Assembly (NCBI RefSeq): GCF_030150205.1
Contig: NZ_JASLGT010000009.1
Span: forward strand, 310,001-374,000
DNA length: 64,000 nt
Reading direction: 5' to 3'
Origin: Niabella sp.
Lineage (GTDB): Bacteria; Bacteroidota; Bacteroidia; Chitinophagales; Chitinophagaceae
Shown piece after piece: positions 56,987 to 64,000 of this stretch. Within the stretch, counting starts at the first letter, position 1, and every line of letters starts with the position of its first letter. A program made the position numbers and the translations under genes. The notes under the pieces were generated by a model. The model worked only from the letters and a program-made list of their open reading frames with translations. It did no database searches and was not told the DNA's origin.

Positions 56987-59900
56987 ATGAAAGAACAAAA
57001 TGCTAAACAACTGCACAACCTGAGGGCTGTATTGCTGCTGCTGTGTGCACTTTTATTGCAAGGCGCATTTGAACGGGTGGCTTCGCAGGAAACCATGCAT
57101 GTGTCCGGTATCGTTATGGACGAAAACCGGCAACCGTTGCCGGGGGTAACGGTAAGTAGCAGTAATGGAGCAACGGTTGCAGTTGTCAATGAACAGGGGC
57201 AGTATACCATCGCGGTACCCATTGGCGACACGCTCCAATTTTCACATGTTGGTTATGAATTGCAGAAAATTAAACCAGGTGTGAATGAAAAGCTGGATGT
57301 AGTAATGATCGGCCAGCAAGGTACGATTAATGAAATAGTAGTGGTCGGTTATGGTAAACAAAAAAGAGTTACCATGACCGGTTCCGTATCTACAATCACC
57401 ACGAAGGACCTGCTGCAAAGCCCGGTATCGAATCTGACGAACGCACTGGCGGGTAGGCTACCCGGCTTAATCACCACGCAGCGAAGTGGGGAACCCGGTG
57501 TTGATGCTTCTGCCCTTTATATCCGGGGGATTGCCACTTTGGGCAATGCTCGTCCAATAGTAGTAGTAGATGGGGTGGAGCGGAGTATGGACTATATTGA
57601 TCCGAATGATATCGAATCATTTAGCATATTAAAAGATGCGGCATCTACTGCCGTGTTTGGTATGCGTGGTGCCAACGGGGTGGTAATGGTAACTACCAAA
57701 CGGGGTAAAAGAAGCACTCCTCAAATGAGTTTCAGAACCTCTTATGGAAAGCAGGAGCCAACAAAAATTCCTGAATTTCTGGGCTCATATGACTATGCCC
57801 GGCTTAAAAATGAGGCGTTAATGAATGATGGTAACCAGCCGGCATTTACAGATGCACAACTGGAATCCTATAAAAATGGTACAGGGTATAATACAGACTA
57901 TTACAAGTTTTTAATACAGCCATCGCAGGTGGGAAATGCGAACCTGAACATCACCGGTGGAACGGATATTGTAAGGTACTTTTTGTCTGCGGGCCTGAAT
58001 ATTCAGGAAGGAAACTATAAACATACCAAGGAAAATGATCAGGGGTATAATTCCAATAACGTGATGAAGCGGTTTAACCTGCGCGCCAATGTAGATGTTG
58101 ATGTAACCAAGAACCTGTTGGTAAGCCTGAATCTTGCCGGCATTCAGACAAACAGATCCGACCCTAATACTTCTGCCAGTACGATCATGAATATTATGAA
58201 CCGGATGCCTCCTATTTATCCGATTATAAACCCGGATAGCTCCTTGTTTGGAAACGGTACCTATACTTCCAATTTGCTGGGTGAGGTAGCCAGAAGAGGC
58301 TATCGGATTTATCTTAACAATACGATCCAGGGAACCTTATCTGCTGTGCAAAAGCTGGATGTGTTAACAAAAAACCTCAGTGTTAAATTGTCTTATTCAT
58401 ATGATAATACAGCTACCCCTAACGTGAGCTATGGTAAAGGATATGCAGTGTTTTATCCTGTATACAAGGATGACGGAACCATCGACCGGTATGTGCAGGT
58501 GGGCAGTGACTCAAGAATTGATCCCAACGGAAGTTTTTCCGGTGGAGGTTTAGAGCGTATTAGTTTTGTTGAAGGAGCACTTAACTGGTTCCGGCAGTAT
58601 GGAAAACACAATATTACTGCAATGGGAAACTGGAACCGGAGGTTAAGAAGATCGGGTTCTGCAATTCCCTATGCATTTCAGACATACCTGTTCAGAACAC
58701 AATATAACTATGATTCCCGGTATATGCTGGAACTGAACGGCTCTTATATGGGATCCGAAAACTTTCCGCCGGAAAGCAGGTATGGCCTTTTCCCTTCGAT
58801 ATCCGGGGGATGGGTAATTTCTCAGGAAAAATTTATTGGTAATAATGATGCATTAAGCTTTATAAATCTTCTGAAACTCAGAGCCTCCTATGGTGAGGTT
58901 GGTAACGACCAGGTAGGTAGTGAAAGGTTTCTTTGGTTTACATCCTGGGCTGGTGCCGGTCAGTATTGGTTTGGTACAGGAAATAATCCTACACAAGCCA
59001 ACGGATGGGCTCAGGGCGCTATTGGAAACCCGGGTGTTACGTGGGAGCGGGGTCGTAAATTAAACCTGGCAATCGAAGGCTCCTTGTGGAATGACGCCTT
59101 AAGTTTTACCGTTGAAGCGTTTAAAGAACGTAGAACCAATATCCTGATATCCAGGGGAACATTGACTGATGTATTTGGTCAGAATATTAAACCCCAGAAC
59201 CTGGGGATTGTAGATAACAAGGGGATTGATGTGGATCTGGGACATAAGATGACCATTGGGAAGTTCTTTTATTTTTTGAAAGGGAACTTCACCTATGCCA
59301 GGAATAAGATCGTATTCCAGGATGAGGTAGCAAGAACCAATCCCTGGATGTACCGGACAGGTCTGCCTATCGGAACCAAGTTCGGGTTAGTATACACCGG
59401 ATTTTTTCAAAGCAAGGCTGAAGTGGATGCCAGCGCCCAGCAGTTTGGAACGGTGCTTCCGGGCGATCTGAAATACCTGGATCTGGATGGAGACGGAAAG
59501 GTATTGGCCGGCTATGATGAACGGCCGATCGGGTACTCCCGTACTCCCGAAATTATGTATGGTTTTTCAGGTGGCGGGGGCTATAAGGGATTAGATTTTA
59601 GTATCCTGTTCCAGGGAGCCGCTCATGCCAGCGCATTACTGAACAATGAGGCGGTATATGAATTTTTCCAGGAAGGGAAAGTAAAGCCGTTTCACTTAAA
59701 CCGCTGGACGCCGGAAACAGCAGCCACGGCAACCTATCCGCTCCTCCATAACAGCACCAATGCCAATAACCACAGGGGGTCTACCTTCTGGATCCGAAAC
59801 GCTGATTATTTAAGAATCAAGAACGTGGAAATAGGATACACGTTGCCTGCGCAATGGACCCGGGCACTGAAACTGAAATCTACCCGGTTCTTTGTAAACG

Positions 59901-60028
59901 GTATGAATGTGTTTACCTTCAAAAATGCATTGAGCGACTATTTTGTAGATCCTGAAATTGATGATGGATATGGTGCAATGTATCCGATTCAGAAGATCTG
60001 GGCGTTTGGTATAGATATTAACTTTTAA
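56987..60028 (+). CDS. SusC-like TonB-linked outer-membrane transporter (PUL 2)
   Basis: A 1013-residue SusC/RagA protein. A hydrophobic signal (AVLLLLCALLLQGAF) is followed by the CarboxypepD_reg domain (MHVSGIVMDENRQPLPGVTV), the TonB region EIVVVGYGKQKRVTMTG and the plug signature MRGANGVVMVTTKRG. Barrel strands fill the rest. It is only modestly similar to the PUL 1 SusC, so it should carry a different or differently linked glycan. The matching SusD starts 11 nt downstream, the same spacing as in PUL 1. Confidence 0.94.
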   Translation: MKEQNAKQLHNLRAVLLLLCALLLQGAFERVASQETMHVSGIVMDENRQPLPGVTVSSSNGATVAVVNEQGQYTIAVPIGDTLQFSHVGYELQKIKPGVNEKLDVVMIGQQGTINEIVVVGYGKQKRVTMTGSVSTITTKDLLQSPVSNLTNALAGRLPGLITTQRSGEPGVDASALYIRGIATLGNARPIVVVDGVERSMDYIDPNDIESFSILKDAASTAVFGMRGANGVVMVTTKRGKRSTPQMSFRTSYGKQEPTKIPEFLGSYDYARLKNEALMNDGNQPAFTDAQLESYKNGTGYNTDYYKFLIQPSQVGNANLNITGGTDIVRYFLSAGLNIQEGNYKHTKENDQGYNSNNVMKRFNLRANVDVDVTKNLLVSLNLAGIQTNRSDPNTSASTIMNIMNRMPPIYPIINPDSSLFGNGTYTSNLLGEVARRGYRIYLNNTIQGTLSAVQKLDVLTKNLSVKLSYSYDNTATPNVSYGKGYAVFYPVYKDDGTIDRYVQVGSDSRIDPNGSFSGGGLERISFVEGALNWFRQYGKHNITAMGNWNRRLRRSGSAIPYAFQTYLFRTQYNYDSRYMLELNGSYMGSENFPPESRYGLFPSISGGWVISQEKFIGNNDALSFINLLKLRASYGEVGNDQVGSERFLWFTSWAGAGQYWFGTGNNPTQANGWAQGAIGNPGVTWERGRKLNLAIEGSLWNDALSFTVEAFKERRTNILISRGTLTDVFGQNIKPQNLGIVDNKGIDVDLGHKMTIGKFFYFLKGNFTYARNKIVFQDEVARTNPWMYRTGLPIGTKFGLVYTGFFQSKAEVDASAQQFGTVLPGDLKYLDLDGDGKVLAGYDERPIGYSRTPEIMYGFSGGGGYKGLDFSILFQGAAHASALLNNEAVYEFFQEGKVKPFHLNRWTPETAATATYPLLHNSTNANNHRGSTFWIRNADYLRIKNVEIGYTLPAQWTRALKLKSTRFFVNGMNVFTFKNALSDYFVDPEIDDGYGAMYPIQKIWAFGIDINF

Positions 60029-60039
60029 TTATTACTGTT

Positions 60040-61722
60040 ATGAAAACAACAAAATATTGGGCAGTACTTTTAATCATATCCGGAGCTTTATTTGCTGCCT
60101 GTAATAAAGGATTTCTCGACCGGGCGGCTACCACACAGCAACAGGATAAGGATATCTTTACCTTGTTTAGCCAAACGGATATGGTTATTAATAATCTTTA
60201 TAGCAAGCTGCCAAAAGTATATGGGTACCTGCAGGGGTATCAGATGAGCTCTGCTACGGATGAGGCAAAAGATGCTTCTAACTGGATGGCTTCCATGCGG
60301 TTCAATTCCGGCTCTTTATCGCCAACAGATAATCCGATCGGTAATACCTGGCGGGATTACTATGTAATGATCCGGCAAGCAAATTCCATCCTGGAAGGGA
60401 TTGCAAAATACAATACGCCGGATAATCCCAACCGGGCAGGAGACTTAAAAAACAGGATTGGCGAAGTGTATTTCTTAAGAGCCTGGGCATTGTTTGAGCT
60501 GGTAAGGCAGTTTGGAGGGGTAATTATTGTAAATAATGTGATCCAGGATCCAAATGACGATGCCGCCTTGAAACGGCCGCGGAATAGTTATGACTCCTGC
60601 GTGGCTCAGATCGCTGCGGATTGTGATATGGCTTACGCCCGGGTGCAGACCGCTACTTATCAGCCGCAGGATTTTGGGCGTGTAACGAAGGCTGCCTGCC
60701 TGGCGCTCAAATCCAGGATCTACCTGTATTCGGCCAGTCCATTATGGGCGCAGACCGGAAAGACTACTCCATTCCCGGATGTCTCAGAAAATACGATCGC
60801 CTCAGATCCCGCAAAATGGAAAATAGCGGCCGATGCGGCCAAGGCGGCCATTGATTATTGCGCAACAGCCGGGTATAAATTGGAACCGAATCTTACCTCC
60901 CGGAAAAATATGTATATCCAACCCTGGAATAGTCCGGAGGTATTGTGGGTCCGGATGAATGAAGAAGGCGGATCTGAGTTTGAACGCCATTACTTCCCCT
61001 TTGGATATAGCGGATGGTCTGCAGCTGCTCCTACTCAAAATGTAGTGGATGATTATGAAATGAAAGACGGAACACCGATCGCAACGTCGTCGCTTTATAA
61101 AGAAGCTACGCCGTATGTAGACCGGGACCCGCGGTTTTATACGGATATCCTTTACAATGGCGCCCAGTTTAAGGGGCGGGCTGTAGAAACCTTTGCCGGC
61201 GGCCGGGATGAAGCCAGCACCAACACAGATCATTCAAGAACCGGTTACTATCAAAGAAAGCTGGTGGATGAAGGACAAACCGTGGGGCAAACATCCCGTA
61301 CTACAGATGGCATTAAGTTTCGCTTGTCAGAGTTGTATTTAAATTATGCAGAAGCGCTGAATGAATATGCTCCGGGCAATGCCGATATAGCACAGTACGT
61401 AAATGCAATCCGGTCGAGGGCTGGCATGCCTGAGCTGCCTGCGGGTCTTACTCAGGATCAGATGAGAACCCGCATCCGCAATGAACGCCGCGTGGAGTTA
61501 TTTGCAGAGAACCAGCGGTTCTGGGATGTGCGGCGATGGAAAATAGCGTCCCAAACAGAGCAGAACATATGGGGCATGAGAGCCATTAAGGAGGGATCCG
61601 GTTTTAAGTACGAGCGATTCCTGGTAGAGAAACGTCCCTGGCGGAACGCAATGCTGGTGATTCCGGTTACCCTGGATGAAACATTCAGAAATCCCAACCT
61701 TAAACAAAACCCCGGATGGTAA
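60040..61722 (+). CDS. SusD-like glycan-binding lipoprotein (PUL 2)
   Basis: A 560-residue RagB/SusD protein. The lipobox is A-L-F-A-A-C21, followed by NKGFLDR. The family signatures are VYFLRAWALFELVRQFGG and the C-terminal RIRNERRVELFAENQRFWDV. Length is normal. It binds oligosaccharide at the surface with the SusC encoded 11 nt upstream. It is 35 nt before the DUF1735 gene. The substrate is unknown. Confidence 0.94.
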   Translation: MKTTKYWAVLLIISGALFAACNKGFLDRAATTQQQDKDIFTLFSQTDMVINNLYSKLPKVYGYLQGYQMSSATDEAKDASNWMASMRFNSGSLSPTDNPIGNTWRDYYVMIRQANSILEGIAKYNTPDNPNRAGDLKNRIGEVYFLRAWALFELVRQFGGVIIVNNVIQDPNDDAALKRPRNSYDSCVAQIAADCDMAYARVQTATYQPQDFGRVTKAACLALKSRIYLYSASPLWAQTGKTTPFPDVSENTIASDPAKWKIAADAAKAAIDYCATAGYKLEPNLTSRKNMYIQPWNSPEVLWVRMNEEGGSEFERHYFPFGYSGWSAAAPTQNVVDDYEMKDGTPIATSSLYKEATPYVDRDPRFYTDILYNGAQFKGRAVETFAGGRDEASTNTDHSRTGYYQRKLVDEGQTVGQTSRTTDGIKFRLSELYLNYAEALNEYAPGNADIAQYVNAIRSRAGMPELPAGLTQDQMRTRIRNERRVELFAENQRFWDVRRWKIASQTEQNIWGMRAIKEGSGFKYERFLVEKRPWRNAMLVIPVTLDETFRNPNLKQNPGW

Positions 61723-61757
61723 TAGCCTTCGTATTTCATTTCTTAAATTAAACTAAA

Positions 61758-62723
61758 ATGAAAAGAGTTCATAATATTATTTATGCCAGTATTACCGGTT
61801 TCCTGGTGTTGCTGTTGAGCGCTTGTGGTAAAAGTATCTTTGAAAAAGACTACCCCGGGTTCGAAGGTAAGGTACTGATGGCACAGGCAGCTCAGGGAAG
61901 GAATATCATTCCGCTTACAATGTCCAGCAAGCCAACGCAATTAGGGTTTGGTGCTTCATTTGGTATGTCTATGAAAGCTGCTCCGAAGGATATTCCTGTA
62001 GAGTTTGAATTAAAGGAAGATTGGATCGCCCGCTATAACCAGGAAAATAATACCCAATATGTGCCTTTGCCGGCAGGAAGCTATAGTATCTCCGGTTTTA
62101 GCTCTGTTATAAAGAAGGGTAAAACGACTTCGGAGCCGCTGACAATAACCATCGAAAGTAAGAAGCTGGATGTAAAGGCAAAGTATATGTTCCCTATTAC
62201 ATTAAAGTCTGCTGGTGGGGAGAAAGTAGATTCGGCGCTGACAACGACCTGGTTCCGGATCGATGATATTGTTCGACCAGAACGGGATGTAACGGCAAAG
62301 GGCACTTTGAGTGTAAATATTGATAATTCCGGAGGCGCTGATGCGAATGAGGGTTCAAAGAAAGTAGTAGATAATAATATCAATACTAAATTCTATACAG
62401 GAAGTTTTGTATCCGGGCTTTGGATGCAACTAGGTTTTCAACAGCAGATTAGCATTGGTGCTTATACCCTTACCTCTGGTAATGATGAACATGACCGCGA
62501 TCCAAAAAGCTGGATATTCCAGGGCTCAAGTGATGCACAGACCTGGGTGAATTTAGATACGCAATCCAATGTTGTGTTTTCCGATTATAAACAAACAAAA
62601 CGATTTGAAATGAGTAATCAGCAGCTATATAAATATTATCGTATTGTGATCAACGAAAAGTTTGGAACGAATGCGTCCTTCCAATTATCAGAATTCAGGG
62701 TAATCGAGTACTATGAACAATAG
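61758..62723 (+). CDS. DUF1735 plus F5/8C (discoidin) lipoprotein (PUL 2)
   Basis: A 321-residue lipoprotein (lipobox L-L-S-A-C22). Residues of about 30-155 form a DUF1735 domain (VPVEFELKEDWIARYNQENN followed by YVPLPAGSYSI). Residues of about 180-320 form a discoidin/F5-8 type C domain, ending FGTNASFQLSEFRVIEY with the usual jelly-roll strands. Proteins of this type are surface glycan-binding proteins encoded behind susCD. The discoidin domain suggests recognition of a galactose, fucose or glucan motif. It is the SusE-like position of PUL 2. Confidence 0.88.
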   Translation: MKRVHNIIYASITGFLVLLLSACGKSIFEKDYPGFEGKVLMAQAAQGRNIIPLTMSSKPTQLGFGASFGMSMKAAPKDIPVEFELKEDWIARYNQENNTQYVPLPAGSYSISGFSSVIKKGKTTSEPLTITIESKKLDVKAKYMFPITLKSAGGEKVDSALTTTWFRIDDIVRPERDVTAKGTLSVNIDNSGGADANEGSKKVVDNNINTKFYTGSFVSGLWMQLGFQQQISIGAYTLTSGNDEHDRDPKSWIFQGSSDAQTWVNLDTQSNVVFSDYKQTKRFEMSNQQLYKYYRIVINEKFGTNASFQLSEFRVIEYYEQ

Positions 62724-63099
62724 CCGCATTTCATATTACCGGTTTATGATCAATACGTTTAAGAGGCTTTTGTAAAAGGAGACCGTATTATTGCAGAAAA
62801 AAGGACCTCGTTATTGACGGCTTGTTGTTGAATCGAAGTCTTTTATTTTTACTATCGGATAATTGAGATGCCGGTACCCGGTAGCAGCGAAGAAAGTAGC
62901 ATGCTATCGGGTGCCGGCTTCGCAAAAGGATAATGTAAAAGAATGAAGGGGGGAGTAATAACCTCGTGGTCTGGTGCCTTCGGTCTATGATGTGCTGTGC
63001 CTGGCTGAGTAGAAGCAGAAGCAGAAGCGCCGGTGACCCGGAATGTTTGGTGGATAAGATGGTTGCTCCTATCTATGCTTTAACGATTAAACAAAGCAT
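62724..63099. other. 376-nt gap within PUL 2
   Basis: GCCGGTACCCGGTAGC (62870-62885) can pair with GCTATCGGGTGCCGGC (62903-62918) through two G-T pairs, with a 17-nt loop. No T-run follows on the plus strand. AGAAGCAGAAGCAGAAGC (about 63010-63028) is a short triplet-like tandem repeat. Near the end TTTAACGATTAAA (63079-63091) is an operator-like palindrome. No gene is seen. Confidence 0.45.
63079..63091. promoter_or_regulatory. LacI-type palindrome before the DUF2961 gene
   Basis: TTTAACGATTAAA has perfect 5-nt arms around CGA. It ends 8 nt before the ATG at 63100. It shares AACGATTA with the leaders of PUL 1 (48319) and resembles the palindrome in the PUL 2 promoter. Regulation is inferred. 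Confidence 0.45.
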
Positions 63100-64000
63100 A
63101 TGAAACAATTTGCTGCCGGTTGCGCTCTTTTTCTGATGCTCGCCATTAGTTTAACAAGCAGGGCTCAGGTGCCGGTTACTTTTGCAATCGAGCTGGATCG
63201 CCTTTGCAGTTTGAGCACCCTGCCACGCTACCTGGACGGAACCCTGGTAAAGCAAATATCATCCTATGATACCACAGGAGGCAACGACGATGGTTTTGGT
63301 GGCAAATATTCATATCTGAGAAAGGAAGCTGATGGGCTGGTGATCTTTGATCAAAAGGGGCAGGGAGTAATTGAGCGCATCTGGACACCAACCCCAACCG
63401 ATGATACCCTCGACTTCTATTTTGATGGAAACGCCTCGCCAGGATTGACGATAAAGTTCAGAGATCTCTTCAATGGAACAACCGCTCCTTTTTTACCGCC
63501 GTTGGCTGCACATAAAGTAGGGGGCTTTTACAGCTATATTCCCATTCCGTATAATAAAAGTTGCAAGATTGTTTTCCGTGGTGCAAAGATCCTGTTCCAC
63601 CAGGTTCAGTACCGCAGCTACGATGCGCGTTACCAGGTGCGTACGTTTAAAAAAGAAGAGGCGATGGCTGAGCAGGGACGGTTAAAGAAGGCCGTTGCAT
63701 TATGGAGCAATGCCGGCCGCGACATCCGGGCGTTTTATGCCGTAGCCCCCGCGGCCATTACAAAAGATGTATTGCTGCAACCTGGGCGTTCTGTAACCCT
63801 TGCGGCATTGCAACAGGGAGGTCGGGTACTGGGACTGGAGCTAAAATCTGCCACGGCATTTAACGGCATCTCGAAACAGCTGGATCTGAAGATTACCTGG
63901 GATGGTGAGCCCCGGCCCGCCGTGCTGGTCCCGGTTGCCGATTTCTTTGGCTTTGCCTATGGCTCCCGGTCCATGGAAAGCCTCTTCCTCGGAGCCACGC
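63100..64000 (+). CDS. DUF2961 / GH172-like exported enzyme, 3'-truncated by the window
   Basis: The first 300 codons of a gene running off the window. Signal peptide: ALFLMLAISLTSRAQ. The mature part has LSTLPRYLDGTLVKQISSYD, GLVIFDQKGQGVIERIWTPT, then a short jelly-roll stretch with FDGNASPGLTIKFRDLF and LVPVADFFGFAYG. This is the DUF2961 pattern (G-x-G-x-I-x-R-I-W and D-F-F-G), now GH172, whose characterised members cleave alpha-D-fructofuranoside or D-arabinofuranoside linkages and difructose anhydrides. It is the probable enzyme of PUL 2. The exact substrate of this member is not known. Confidence 0.86.
   Translation, partial: MKQFAAGCALFLMLAISLTSRAQVPVTFAIELDRLCSLSTLPRYLDGTLVKQISSYDTTGGNDDGFGGKYSYLRKEADGLVIFDQKGQGVIERIWTPTPTDDTLDFYFDGNASPGLTIKFRDLFNGTTAPFLPPLAAHKVGGFYSYIPIPYNKSCKIVFRGAKILFHQVQYRSYDARYQVRTFKKEEAMAEQGRLKKAVALWSNAGRDIRAFYAVAPAAITKDVLLQPGRSVTLAALQQGGRVLGLELKSATAFNGISKQLDLKITWDGEPRPAVLVPVADFFGFAYGSRSMESLFLGAT

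Noticed and set aside
1..64000. rRNA, tRNA, tmRNA, transposase or prophage genes
   Set aside because: Intergenic spaces were read for conserved tRNA T-loop and rRNA blocks and for transposase motifs; none was found by eye. A tRNAscan or Infernal run would be decisive.

Overview
The window looks like a chromosomal segment of a Bacteroidota bacterium, most likely a Chitinophagaceae relative. This is an inference from gene content: SusC/SusD pairs, a GLPGLI protein beside a TonB-dependent receptor, DUF3823 and DUF1735 lipoproteins, a FHS-type sugar symporter, the futalosine menaquinone enzyme MqnE, a long-form IspH, and promoters of the Bacteroidota type (TTG, about 20 nt, TAnnTTTG). No rRNA, tRNA, CRISPR array, transposase or phage gene was recognised. 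Both ends cut through genes.

Region 1 (1-8491, + strand) is the distal part of an extracellular polysaccharide or O-antigen locus: the C-terminus of a Wzy-like polymerase, two hexapeptide acyltransferases, two GT4 glycosyltransferases, a split Alg14/Alg13-like glycosyltransferase, and three nucleotide-sugar enzymes (UDP-glucose dehydrogenase, UDP-hexose epimerase, UDP-HexNAc dehydrogenase). Several neighbours overlap by 4-8 nt, which indicates translational coupling.

Region 2 (8492-22201) is mostly housekeeping: a DUF2130 coiled-coil protein, MtaB, PlsC-PriA, an ECF sigma factor beside a membrane-tethered HtrA-like protease with an anti-sigma-like N-terminus, a DEAD-box helicase with a DbpA-type tail, SIMPL and DUF4136 envelope proteins, and a VOC protein. 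Good intrinsic terminators and several dispersed repeats lie between them.

Region 3 (22290-42538) is an alpha-glucan island: ROK sugar kinase, FHS symporter, GlgA, GlgC, an SLC45-like MFS transporter, a SusA-like neopullulanase, a GLPGLI/TonB-receptor pair, GlgB, a short divergent phosphorylase, IspH and a lipoprotein GH13 amylase. Together they would take up and degrade maltodextrin and build or mobilise glycogen. The phosphorylase has Thr where the PLP-binding Lys is expected.

Region 4 (42539-46621) holds a three-copy intergenic repeat, a CBS protein, MqnE, a nucleoside-type MFS permease and thioredoxin. Region 5 (47020-64000) begins with a LacI-family regulator followed by two polysaccharide utilisation loci. 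PUL 1 is SusC-SusD-DUF3823-large exported protein of unknown family, with TIM-barrel-like acidic motifs. PUL 2 is SusC-SusD-DUF1735/F5-8C lipoprotein-DUF2961 (GH172-like, cut by the window end). AACGATT/ATCGATT palindromes of LacI-operator type recur at PUL promoters and upstream of the FHS symporter, suggesting a small regulon.

The best candidates for new biology are the unknown PUL 1 enzyme, the lysine-less phosphorylase, the sigma factor/protease module, and the repeat families in the intergenic DNA.
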